Below, one piece after another: positions 12,600-26,840 of a DNA stretch of 64,000 nt (within the stretch, counting starts at the first letter, position 1; each line of letters starts with the position of its first letter). Position numbers and translations under genes: made by a program. Under the pieces are notes generated by a model. It was not told the DNA's origin and searched no databases. It saw only the letters and a program-made list of their open reading frames with translations. Location of the stretch: NCBI RefSeq assembly GCF_900497805.2, contig NW_020954570.1, positions 9,890,586 through 9,954,585 of the forward strand. The letters are read 5' to 3'. This stretch comes from Vombatus ursinus (Eukaryota; Chordata; Mammalia; Diprotodontia; Vombatidae).

Positions 12600-12718
12600 A
12601 ACAGACTTTGTTCATGTTGTTTGTCCCTTGTTTTAACAACAACAACAAAAAGTCCAAATGGGGTCATGAAGAGTTGGACACAAATGAAACAACTTAGCAA
12701 CAACAACAGCACCGAATT
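12600..12718 (+). mobile_element. RTE 3' tail
   Basis: Contains 'aaatggggtcatgaagag', then 'ttggacacaaatgaaac' and a CAA-repeat end 'agcaacaacaacag', which is the typical 3' end of mammalian RTE (BovB-like) elements. An upstream 'acaacaacaac' run belongs to the same region. Confidence 0.65.
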
Positions 12719-12719
12719 A

Positions 12720-13140
12720 TCTGGTATTGCCCCGGTGAAGTGATAGCAAAGTAGCTAGGTTTGAGCTCTGCCACATGTCCACTCTTCTGACATATGGTAG
12801 GTAGCAAGATGAAGGGAACTAGGACTGTCCCCGAGGCCAATATAATTTAAGGGATTGTAAAGAGAGATTTGTGACACAGGAGAAGCTAACCCAGAGCTCA
12901 TGTGGATGAACAACCCCTGATGGGTTGGCTTATCTCTGGACCACCAGTCTCCTTCATTCTGAGGCCATGGGATTTGGGGTGGGGGGTGTTTACACTTTTC
13001 CCTAGTAATTGGGCAGTGATAGTGATAGCTGACATGACTTATCTCCAATCCCAAGGCCCTACCAGAGGACAAGAATCTTTCCTTCCCTGAGTGTTGGCCT
13101 GCTTTTTGTTAAGCTGTATTGAGCCCAGTGGATTTTCTAT
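12720..13140. repeat. Inverted partial copy of L1 5' UTR
   Basis: Read in reverse, 12,750-12,935 resembles 10,985-11,130: both hold 'catccacatg', 'tctgggttagcttct' and 'atctctcttta-aatccctta'. It is therefore L1 5' UTR-type sequence in the opposite orientation to the neighbouring L1 pieces. The rest (12,935-13,140) is unassigned. Confidence 0.5.
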
Positions 13141-13537
13141 ATGCAAAAATATTCATAATGTAACAAACTTTTAATATAGAGTTGTGTGGGAAAAAATAGA
13201 TGCTTACCTCTTTTCATCATTTCCCTTGGTATTCTAGGTCTTTTATTTTTCCAAATGAATTCTGTTATTTTATTTAGTTCTCTAAAACATTTCTTTTGAT
13301 AATTTGATTGGTATAGTATTAAAATTGTAAATTAACTTTGGTAGTATTGTCATTTTTATGATATTGACATGGCCCAGCATGGAATATTCCTCTAAGTTAT
13401 TCTTTATTTTTTTTAAAGGAGCATTTTGTAGTTGATCTATACAAGTATGTTGAGTGTTTTGGTAGATAGATCCCCAGATATCTCATACATTTTTTAGTTA
13501 TTTGGAGTGGGACTCTGCTTTTACCTCTTGGATTTTA

Positions 13538-13800
13538 TTATTATTATGGGAAGGGAATAAGTTTGAAGCACCTACTATGTGCCAGGCACTATGCTAAATG
13601 CTTTACAAATATTATCTCATTTGATCCTTACAACTAACTTGGGATGTAGGTGCAATTATTTTACAGTTGAAGAAACTGAGGCAAAGAGGTTGGGTGACTT
13701 GCCCAGGGTCACCAAGCTAGGAAGTATCTGAGGCTGGATTTGACTTCAAGTCTTCTTGTGTTCAGGCCCAGCATTCTATCTACTGAGGCAACTAGCTATT
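13538..13800 (-). repeat. MIR-family SINE, near full length
   Basis: Minus-strand order: 'cacctactatgtgccagg', 'attatctcatttgatcc', 'gaagaaactgaggcaaag', 'ggtgacttgcccagggtcac', 'gaggctggatttgacttc'. It is flanked by ATT-rich DNA belonging to the surrounding L1. Confidence 0.85.
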
Positions 13801-14299
13801 ATTATTATATGGTTTTGTAGTTGTTGTTATAATAATTATTTTTAAGATTTAATACTGTTATCAATTATGTCATATTATGTCATATTGTATAGAAATGCTA
13901 TTAGCTCTTAAGGGTTTATTTTGTAGCCTGCAACTCTGCTGTAGATATTAATTATCTCAATTAGTATCTTTTTTGATTCCCTAGGACATCATGTCATCAG
14001 CAAATACAGATATTACCTAATTTTACTCCTTTTCTCTTGTTTTATTGCTTATTTGTGGCCTTCCTAGAACACAGTGGCTGGTAGAGGTGAGGATGTTGAA
14101 GGAACACATTATGGGTTTATGGATTATCTTTCTCTGCCATTAGTTCATCAGGTTTTTACTTGGTGTCTTAGATTATGAAGGCAGTTGAAATTGCTTTATT
14201 TCTTACGCATTCTTCTTTTATAAAGGTTTGAAACATTGTGAAGATCAGAGATAGTGTTTAGTCCTTCATTTTGTTGGTCATGTGACCCCTTCTCCCTCC

Positions 14300-15590
14300 A
14301 CCCCTAAAGCTCTACCTTCCAAAAAATACCAGGCCTTAAATAGGTTTGACCTAAGAGATTCTGAATTATTGGATAAACAACACTTTTCTAGCAAGATCTC
14401 CCATTGAAAAGGTAATTCTAAATCAAGTAATCATTTACCAACTTAAAATAGCAAGAAAGCACTAAAAATAAAGGACAAGAACAGCAAAAAAGGTGGGGGA
14501 AAATCTACATAAGGAAAATGACAATACAAAAATATAAGCAGAACAAAGAAATGAACCCCAAACAATGAGAAGAAATATCTGAGTACATAAACATTCGACA
14601 AATCACCATAAAACACTATATCAAAGAAGGGGCGGGGTTTAAATACATTTCAGTGGGGAGGGAGTCTCCTGGAAGGCACAGCCATTCAAAGCTGTTACAT
14701 AAGTTGTTTTGCTTAACAGCTGAAAGTCCATAGAGAAGGCTGGAGAGTGGTGACATCAAGTCAGAGCAGCTGGCTCCAGGTGCTCCAACAAGAAGTTTCA
14801 TAAGTCTGGCTCTAAATGGTTTGAACCTGCTCCAACCAAGAGGTTCTGATCATCGAATTGAACATTGTCTCCCTTTGGTCAAGATGAGTTACAGTCCTGA
14901 GGTATTGAGTTCTGTGCACTTCTGAACCTTGGTCCCAAAGGCATAGGATAACCTATGACAACACTTAAGGAGGAGAAAGAGCACAAGCAAAACAAGAATT
15001 TGGATGAGGATAGTCTGGAAAATGGGGAGGAAAGAACTGAGGCCAGCAGCAATTCAAGGGAAGAGCCAATCCATTAAGGAGGAGAGGGACTAACTTTGGA
15101 TTGAAAGCAATCTTCTGGTGCACTAAGACCTGTTTATTCAAACAGGATACTATGTTTTGAGGCTCTCTCCAAGTACTAATTGCTTCTTACATGATATCAA
15201 GGTGAAGGTTAGGAAGGCCAGAGACTCGGGGATCTGCAGCAGCTGGCTGCAGAGTGGTGGTCAAGCTAGAGATAGAAACCTCAAGTCATGAGTTTCCTTG
15301 TTTTTCCCACTTCTTGCCCAAGCTCCCTTCCTGTATAAGCCACAAAGAAATTAAGTGATATCTGGACAACCTGTCTTTTAGGAAATTAAAAATTCTATTG
15401 TACACAGTCACAGTGTCTTCGAAAGAATTAGAACATGTTGGTTCTGTCCCTGTAATATAAATTTAATTTTTAAAAAAAGCATCTTGTGCCATCTGTTATG
15501 GGACAATGAAGAACAGTAAAATGTACAAATAATTTTTCAGAGTGGTAAAGCTACAACCAAATTCTTAAAAGGAACAGGTGAATACTTGTG
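14300..15590. other. No recognisable gene
   Basis: A-rich then mixed-composition DNA. Short ORFs such as 14,616-14,801 (minus) show no domain. The mid part (14,640-15,350) is less AT-rich than its surroundings and may be a relic of an LTR or other element, but I see no terminal repeats or primer site. Confidence 0.35.
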
Positions 15591-15591
15591 G

Positions 15592-15705
15592 GGCTCTCTC
15601 TCTCTCTCTCTTAATACACATATATACATACATACACACGTATGTATATATATATATACATATATATGTATATGTATATAGATAGATATATACACACATA
15701 CATAA
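15592..15705. repeat. Simple repeat: (CT)n followed by (TA/CATA)n
   Basis: A CT run at about 15,593-15,611 passes into a TA-, CATA- and GATA-rich tract that ends near 15,704. It is a compound microsatellite. Confidence 0.9.
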
Positions 15706-15719
15706 GGAAAGAGTGCTGA

Positions 15720-16580
15720 TGATTTAAAAATTAAACCCCATAGTCTAACACAGTGCTTGATTACATGCGCTTGATTTTAAATTATTGTAAGGCACTCAAT
15801 GAAAAATTTACTGACTCATGCTGGCAGCAACAACAGGCATGCAGCATTACTGGCTTAAAGTTTTAATACTGATTAAAATGTTTTATTGTTGTATTATGCT
15901 AAACTGCAGTGGAATCCAACCTCATGCATGCACAATTTAATAGCTGAGCTAATGTCAAGTCTTAATTTAAATATATTTTGATAAACTCACTGTCCTTTTA
16001 TGCTCCACATGAAAATATAGAAAGATTCTGAATGATGCTTAATGAGTATTTCCTGAATACAAAATTATTTGAACATGTGACATATTCATTTCAATACCTT
16101 CGGTAATGTGCGTTAGAACAAAGATATGACCTTTAAATCATTTGACAATGGTGCATAGAGTTACAGTGAAAGTTTATCTCATTAGCTGTCTTGGTTTAAT
16201 TAAATGTACAATATGCTTTTAGCAATATCCTTTTACATTTACATCAAAAATTAATTGTAATAATAATCATCAGGAATTTCTTGATCAGGTGTACATACTA
16301 CTGAGGCTGCTTATAAGTATTTTAGTTTTGGGGTAGACTTAGAGATACTTAATTACCTTTCAGAGAGGAAAGAAAAAATAAAGATAGAATCTGACATTAG
16401 TCACACTTGCTATGAAAATGCAGTTTGCCTAAAAATACCATAGTTAAATGACATAGTTAAAATAATATTTAAAAAATAGATAGACACTAAGCTGTAAATC
16501 ATTTCATGCAATTAAACTTTAATATTCAATAATACAAACATCAGACCAATCAATGCTTTAGTTACTAACTCAGCAAATGT
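15720..16580. promoter_or_regulatory. Candidate conserved non-coding element
   Basis: No repeat or coding match. This AT-rich block is dense in homeodomain-type TAAT/ATTA cores and has a GCATGC-type palindromic motif twice (near 15,837 and 15,925). It lacks the indel-ridden appearance of neighbouring old repeats. This is a compositional impression, not proof of conservation. Confidence 0.3.
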
Positions 16581-18285
16581 TTATCAGCTGTTCAACAGAT
16601 TTGGGGGATGTAGGTAGTTACCAAACTATACACTATTGCTTATCTTATTATAGAGAAACAACTTACATAAGAACTACTTTATCTCAAAACGGATACTTCA
16701 AATAGAGCTGCTAATGCTAAGGTAACATACTTATTCCCACTACCATAAGTAAAACAAAATATTTAAAACTACAAAGGAAAAAGAAAGCATTGGAAGGATT
16801 CAGAACTACTCATCTGGAAATGTGATTTCAAGCTGTAAGTGTTCTGGTAAATATTTAACAACTGGCTTTCAAATAAAGAAAAAAAGAAAGAAAAATATGC
16901 ACAACACACTTCTGAATTTAAAACTCAATTAGAGAAACAAAAAAAATAGCTATTTAATACTGTGGAATCATTCAAAATTTACAGGTTGAGACAATAGATT
17001 CATTTAAAATCCATTTAAGATGGAAAGCTTATGACTGAGCTCAGGACAATTCAAATTGAAACCTACTTTCAGAAAAAAACAATGGGTTACTTCTGAGGTA
17101 AAAAAAACAAAACAAAACAAAAACATAACATCAGCACCATGGGTTAAAAACTATTCCAACTCTTTAAAAAATGAAAAAACAAAATTTTGCAAGAAAAGCA
17201 ACCAGAAATTAGTATAATATGGGTTCCCACATATATTATTTAAATGTATACAATTTAAAATATAATAAAATTACATTTAAATACAATAAAGCTTTATTTA
17301 AAAACAGAAATAGAAGTTATAAAAATTGAAATATACAAAAGAACACATAAGATGGGATGAGCTATTCAGCTGAGAGCAAAATGAGATCTCAGCTCAAATC
17401 AGCAGAGAAGTAATCTCACCTAGAGATCCATTCTAGCAGTCCTTAGAATTTCAGTCCACAGACATGATAGGGATTGCGATGCATATCTATTTCTAAGCCT
17501 TTCTCCTTTGCTTCCCTGGAGTGTCTTTTGTCCACATGTCCCTCCAAAGGACATCTCAGTAAGACCCTCAAGCAGGTAGGCAGTGTTAAGTTCAGCCTTC
17601 TCTCTGCCAATCAGCAATAAAGTCTCCTTTTGCACATGCAGCAGTACCCCAAATCCAACAGCTACTCCAACAGTTGTCATTTTGCACTTTCCATCTTAGC
17701 CAGCAATGTCTTCATTCTTCTCCATTACATTCAAACACCACAATTTATTTAGTATCCCCCTAATCAATGGACATAAAAGAGGATATATTTGGAAATGACG
17801 GTGATGTTAAAAACAAAAGTTAAATTTTTTTTTAACATAATACTTATTTAATTGAGCAACAGTATTTTTCTTTGTGTCCATTCTCTCATTCAACACTGGA
17901 ATATTCCACCAATCAGGGCTACATGAGTGAGCAGTAGTGAGATAAAGGTCCCAGAAGAATATAAATGATTCAGAATATATACAATCCATTTGCAAAAATG
18001 CAGAGAAAAATTCACAATAAAATCATGACCAATAATATCCAAAGTAGAATGAAAGTGTGAATTAGTTTAAATACAATTACATCTTCTTTTATATGACACA
18101 ATGTCCTTTGAACTGGCTTTTAATCCTGACAGTAAAATTAATTTGTCAATGTTCTCCAGGCTGGAAATCCAGCAAAACTATCTAGTGATTCTCTTTCTAT
18201 CCCTTGCAATTCTAATTTCCTTTCCCATCATCTTTGTGATGTTTGCTTCAAATATAAGAAATGTGTCAGTGAAAACATAGAAACA
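16580..18285. other. No recognisable gene; one unassigned ORF
   Basis: AT-rich unique sequence. The minus ORF at 17,420-17,680 (86 codons) sits in a GC-richer island and contains the peptide KETLLLIGREKAELNTAYLL, a helical charged stretch. It may be a short pseudogene fragment, but no family can be named with confidence. Confidence 0.35.
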
Positions 18286-18289
18286 ATTA

Positions 18290-18965
18290 AAAATTGTGTG
18301 AAAATAATAATGAAACAACATGCCAACATTTCTAGGATATGGCTAAAATAGTCCTCAGGGAAAAATTATGTCCCTAACAATATATATTAACAAAATAAAA
18401 AATGAGAGGATTAATTGATTGGATATGCATTTAAAAATCAGAAAGTCAACAAATACAACAAAGCTCAAATAAGCACAAAAGAGGAGATATTGAAATTAGA
18501 GAAATAGATAAATTAGAAAACAAAAAAAACAGAAGTGATAAATAAGACTAAAATATAGTTATTTGAAAAGTGTAATAATATTAATAAATCTCTAGCCAAT
18601 CTGATTAAAAAGAAGAGGGCAGAAAATTAAATCAACAAAATAGCAAATGAACAAAGTGATTTCACCACAAAATTTGAAGAAATAAAAAAAAAGAATAACT
18701 ATAAACTATTAAAGGCAGTTAGACGCAACAAAATTGATAACAAAAAAGAAATGGAAGAATGCCTTTAAAATGTAAAATATGCAAAGCAATAGAAGAACAA
18801 AGAGACATCTTAAATAACCCAAGAGAAGAGAAGAGAAAATAGAACCAGATATGAAGAACTACCAAAGGAAAAAACTCTTGATGAATTCATGGAAGAATGT
18901 TATCAAACTTTTAAAGAACAATTAGCAGTACACAAATTATTCTCAAAAATTGAGAAAGTACACTA
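18290..18965 (+). mobile_element. Old L1, plus strand, block 1 of 3 (ORF2)
   Basis: A-rich plus-strand DNA that reads as decayed L1 ORF2 between endonuclease and reverse transcriptase. Near 18,880-18,960 a translated frame gives [20 protein letters not shown] and then SKIEK, the marsupial L1 stretch before the RT. The copy continues at 25,815 after the inserted L1, and again at 29,760. Many stops are present. Confidence 0.8.
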
Positions 18966-19327
18966 CCAGATCTTTTTTTTAAATAATTTATTTTGATTTG
19001 TCAATAATCACTTCCATATGCTTTTGAGTTTAAAATTTTTCTCCCCATTCCTCCCCACCACCCTCCCCAAGATGGCACATAATCTGATACAGGCTATGCA
19101 TTCACATTCATATTAAACATATTTTCACATTACTGATGTTGTAAGTAGAAATTAAAACCAATAGGAGGAACCATCAGAAAGAGGAAACAAAACTCAATAG
19201 AAGAGAAAAAAATTAGCAATTCGGCTTCCATAGTTCTTTCTTTGGGTGTGGATAGCATTTTCTATCACAAGGCCTCTGGAGATTTCTTAGATCCTTGTAT
19301 TGCCAGGAAGGGTTAAGTTTATCAATA

Positions 19328-23010
<3,683 letters not shown>

Positions 23011-23752
23011 TGTGTTTCCTGTAAACAACATGTTGTAGGATTATGGTTTTTAATCCAATCTGCTATACGTTTCTGTTTTATGGGAGAGTACATCCCATTC
23101 ACATTCACAGTTATGATTACCATCTGTGTCTTTTTCTCGATCCTTTTTTCCCCCCTGTTTATGCTTTTCTTTCTCCTTTCTCCTTCCCCCCCACTAGTGT
23201 TTTGCTTTTGACCACCACCTGCTTCAGTCCCACCTCTCTTCTATTATCCCCTTCCCTTTTCTTCCCCTTTACCCTTACTGCTTCTTCCCTCCCTTCTATC
23301 CCCCCTCCCTTTTCTTTCCCCTTTTCCCTTCTACTGCCAATAGTGCAAGTTAGATTTCTATACCTAATTATGTTATTCCCTTCTTGAGCCAAATCTGATG
23401 AGATTAAGGTTCAAACAATGCTCATCCCCCTCCCTTCTTTACCTCTGCTCTAATAGGTTTTTGTGTCTTTTCCTGTAATGTAATTTACCCTTGTCTGCCT
23501 CCTCCTTTCTCAGTACATTTTCTTACCACAGACTAATCCACTTACTTGGATCCATTTAACCCACGTGATTAAATTTTTTTTTTATCATTACATCAAAGTC
23601 AACTTATATCCATCCCCTTTATGTATACTCCTTTAACATGGTACAATAACAATACAGTTCTCAAGAGTTGCAAGTGTCACCTTCCCTTGTAGGGATGTAA
23701 ACATTTTGCCCTTATTAACAACATATTGTATCTTTCTGACCCATTTACCTTT

Positions 23753-24841
23753 TTATGTCTCTCTTGAATCTTGTACTTGAAAATCAAATTTTTTGTTGAG
23801 CTCTGGTCTTTTTATCAGGAACGTTTGGAAGTCCCCTATTTCATTGAATATCCGTCTCCTTCCCTGAAAAATCATGCTCAATTTTGCTGGGTAGTTAATC
23901 CTTGGCTGCATTCCAAGCTCCTTTGCCCTATGGAATATCATATTCCATGCCCTATGGTCTTTTAACATAGAGGCTGCAAGGTCCTGTGTAATCTTGACTG
24001 TGGTTCCATGATATTTAAATTGTTTCTTTCTGGCTGCTTGCAGTAATTTCTCTTTAATCTGGTAATTTTGTAATTTAGCTATTATATTCCTTGGCATTTT
24101 CAATTTGGGATTTCTTTCAGGCAGGGAGTGCTGGATTCTTTCTATAGTTATTTTACCTTCAGGTTCTAGGACTCCAGGGCAGTTTTCCTTTATGATTTCC
24201 TGAAGGATATTGTCCAGGCTCTTTTTTTCATCATGATTTTCAGGTAGGCCTATGATTTTTAAATTGTTTCTCCTGGATCGATTTTCCAGGTCAGTTGTTT
24301 TACCCATGAGGTATTTTATGTTTTCATCTATTTTTTCATTTTTTTGTTTCTGTTTGACTGATTCTTGCTCTCTCATAGAGTCATTAGTTTCCATTTGTTC
24401 AATTCTAATTTTTAACATATTGTTTTCTTCTGTTAGATTTTGTACTTTCTTGTCCAATTGGTCAATTGTATTTTTAAGAGATTTGTTTTCTTCAGTGTAC
24501 TTTTTTTCCAGTTGGCCAATTGTATTTTTAAGGGATTTGTTTTCTTCAGCATTCTTTTTTTCCAGTTGGCCAATTGTGTGTTTTAGGGACTTGTTTTCTT
24601 CAGTGTACTTTTTTTCCAATTGGCAAATCGTACTTTTTAAGGACTCCTTTACCTCTCTCATTTGACTTTTAAAATCCTTCTTGAGCTCTTCTAAGAAGGC
24701 TTTTTGGGCTTCAGACCAGTTCATATTCCCTTTTGACATTGCAGATGTAGGTCTGATGACAATGTTGTCTTCTTCAGAATTTCTGTCTTGATCTTCACTC
24801 TTCTCATAATATGAATCTATTGTACGTTTATTTTTACTCAT
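23753..24841 (-). CDS. L1 ORF1 protein, intact, 362 aa
   Basis: This is the RNA-binding chaperone that coats L1 RNA as trimers in the cytoplasmic ribonucleoprotein. The start MSKNKRTIDS has A at -3 (ACCATGA). Order: an acidic N-terminus (1-45), a coiled coil (about 50-160), an RRM-like domain (about 175-275, with TTDLENRSRRNN and IIGLPE), and a C-terminal domain (about 275-362, with YPAKLSMIFQGRRRIF). The coiled coil contains an 18-residue tandem unit (L-K-x-T-I-G-Q-L-E-K-K-x-x-E-E-N-K-S) at 68-85, 86-103 and 104-121 and a partial unit from 122. This is longer than the ORF1 coiled coils of the HAL1 elements in this window and than the 338-aa human protein. The frame has no stop despite a badly broken ORF2. 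It is a retrotransposon gene, not a host gene. Confidence 0.95.
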   Translation of the reverse strand: MSKNKRTIDSYYEKSEDQDRNSEEDNIVIRPTSAMSKGNMNWSEAQKAFLEELKKDFKSQMREVKESLKSTICQLEKKYTEENKSLKHTIGQLEKKNAEENKSLKNTIGQLEKKYTEENKSLKNTIDQLDKKVQNLTEENNMLKIRIEQMETNDSMREQESVKQKQKNEKIDENIKYLMGKTTDLENRSRRNNLKIIGLPENHDEKKSLDNILQEIIKENCPGVLEPEGKITIERIQHSLPERNPKLKMPRNIIAKLQNYQIKEKLLQAARKKQFKYHGTTVKITQDLAASMLKDHRAWNMIFHRAKELGMQPRINYPAKLSMIFQGRRRIFNEIGDFQTFLIKRPELNKKFDFQVQDSRET

Positions 24842-24894
24842 GGTGTTTCTTTATTCCCTGGCCTTTAAAGAGATTATGCTCTCCTGCTGGGTAG

Positions 24895-25600
24895 CAGAGG
24901 GCACTGACCCAAGCTTCTTGTGTTGAGAGCCTAGTTGTTGGTCACTGACTTTGTATGCTGGGGCCTCTTATGTTGGCAATTGGAGGCTGTAGGGTTCTGG
25001 TAGCTTACATGGTGTTAGGCTGGAGTCAGCAAGGCAGGGACTTTCAGGCAATCTAGATTGTCTGTTTTTCCTTTCCTTTATCTTTGTTCAACTCCTTTTA
25101 GATGGATGCTGCTGGGTGTTTATCTGCCTGGGGCCCCTTGCAGTGCTGCCTCCCTCAGTTCTGTTTAGGCGATGGGAAACTCCTTTGCTCTAGAATGCCA
25201 AGGCATCTGGTGGTTTTCTGCATTGGCTTCCACCAGTTCCCCTGCCCTCATTGAGGCACTCAGAGGTCCAGCTGTTGGTGTTTGCCTGCTCAACCACCTG
25301 GGCTTCGGGGTCTCCTCCTGGTTGGCAGTTGGAGGCTGTAGGGTTCTGACAGTTTACCTGGTGCTGGGCTGGAATCAACAAGGCTGGAACTTCCAGACAA
25401 CTCTAGGTTGCTTTCTTCAGCTCCTTTCAGACAAATGCTGCAGGATGCTGATCTGCCTGGGGCCCTTTGTAGTGCTACTTCCCTGATTTTTGCTGAGGCA
25501 CTGGGATACCCATTGCTGTAGAATACCGAGGCACTAGAATTTTCTCCTGGTATGCTAAAGTGGGTCTTTCCACTAGCTGGCTAGGTGACTTCCGGTTCCG
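24895..25600 (-). repeat. Tandem 5' UTR monomers of the L1 (period about 349 bases)
   Basis: Two diverged copies: 'ggaggctgtagggttctg' starts at 24,982 and again at 25,331; 'atctgcctggggcccttg'-type sequence occurs near 25,120 and again near 25,460; 'gaatgccaaggca' or 'gaataccgaggca' near 25,193 and 25,522. The unit covers about 24,900-25,250 and 25,250-25,600. In rodents such L1 monomers carry the promoter; that role here is inference. Confidence 0.85.
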
Positions 25601-25814
25601 TACTGCTCCCCTTCCCCAGGGTAAAAGGGGCCTTTTCCATTAATCCCTCTTGCTACATGGGCTACTGCACTAGTACACCCCATCTTTCTTCTGGTTCAGC
25701 TGTTCCAGGGTTTTTTCAGGGGTGACATTTTCTGGGTTTTCAGAGGTTGGTAGGGGACGGTGAGAGTGACTACCTTTTTACTCTGCCATCTTGGCTCCGA
25801 AAGCAGAAGTCCAG

Positions 25815-26840
25815 ATTTCTTTTATGAGACAAATGTAGTAGTAGTACATAAACTAGCAAAATATAAAGCACAGAAGGAAAAATTTTAAATAAAAACATGT
25901 CAAACAGACTACAGCAATTTATCCAAGAAATAATTTATTATGACCAATTTGGATTCATACTAGGGATGCAAAGATGGTTCAAGATAAGGAAAACAATGAA
26001 CATAATCATATTAAAAACAAAAACACCCCAAACACCATGATTATCTTTATAGCTGGGAAAAAGCTTTGAAGCATATGTATAGAGAAACTTTTTTTTTAAT
26101 ATCATAAAAGTATCTACCTAAACCTCAAAGCAAGCATCATTTGCAATGGGGATGCACTAGGACCATTTCCAATAAATATGGGAGTAAAGCAAGGATGTTC
26201 ACTTTTCCAACTATTACTTTATGTAGTTCAAGAAATGCTAGCAATATAAATAAGACAGGAGAAAGAAATTAAAGGCATGAAAATAAGTAAATAAGAGATT
26301 AAAAATTTTGTGCCAATGCAATAAAATGGGGATACTACCAAAGTCAATTTACACTTTTAATGCCATGTCAAATTATTGAAGGGATACGCTATAGAAATGG
26401 ATAAATTAATAACAAAATCATTAAAAAATGTATAATTGTTAAGGGAAATGATGAAAAGAAGTAGCTACAAAGGGGAATAGCATTTCTAGTCCTTCATAAA
26501 GCAGCAGTCATCAAAACCATTTGATATTGGTTGAAACATAGAGAGGTAAATCAATGGAAAGGCTAGACAAGGGAGAAACAGAGACAATGTAAATCAAAAC
26601 TCAGTGATTGATAAAGAGGAAAACAAATTACTTAGGCAAGGACTTGCTATTTGATAAACACTAGTGGGAAAAGTGGAGAGTGGTCTGGCAGAAATTAGTC
26701 TTAGACCAACATCGTACACCATATTCTACAGTACATTTTAAATGTATACTTAGCCTTAATATTCAGATACTACTATAAAAATAGTTAGAAGAGAAGCAGA
26801 TCATATACCTCTCACACTTATGGACAGGAGATACATTCTT
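25815..26840 (+). mobile_element. Old L1, plus strand, block 2 of 3 (reverse transcriptase)
   Basis: Continues the copy from 18,965. Decayed RT sequence is readable: 'caatttatccaagaaataat', then [20 protein letters not shown] at about 25,938-25,998, and later 'atgggagtaaagcaaggatgttc', the equivalent of the GV-RQGCP motif. It ends at the target site of the HAL1 (26,825-26,840). Confidence 0.85.

Larger units (their letters stand above)
11870..14295 (-). mobile_element. Old L1 fragment: ORF2 pieces and a 5' end
   Basis: ORF2 blocks on the minus strand: 11,885-12,480 ('atatcctttgaccactta' onward) and 13,200-14,070 (around 'cctgcaactctgct' and 'aggacatcatgtcatcagcaaat'). From 14,070 to 14,290 the sequence matches the 5' UTR end of the neighbouring L1 at 11,640-11,855. 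The copy therefore runs from a 5' end almost directly into the reverse-transcriptase region, with ORF1 missing. It is interrupted at 12,490-13,140 and by a SINE at 13,540-13,800. Confidence 0.7.

Noticed and set aside
17420-17680. Possible GOLGA2-like coiled-coil fragment (KETLL...EKAEL)
   Set aside because: Similarity is limited to a dozen charged residues and stops there; too short to name a gene.
23043-23392. Opposing ORFs of 114 and 77 codons
   Set aside because: Low-complexity pyrimidine/purine tract of the L1 inter-ORF region; no domain.
24252-24665. 137-codon plus ORF opposite L1 ORF1
   Set aside because: Antisense shadow of the coiled-coil repeats; composition (Phe/Ser) follows from the sense strand.
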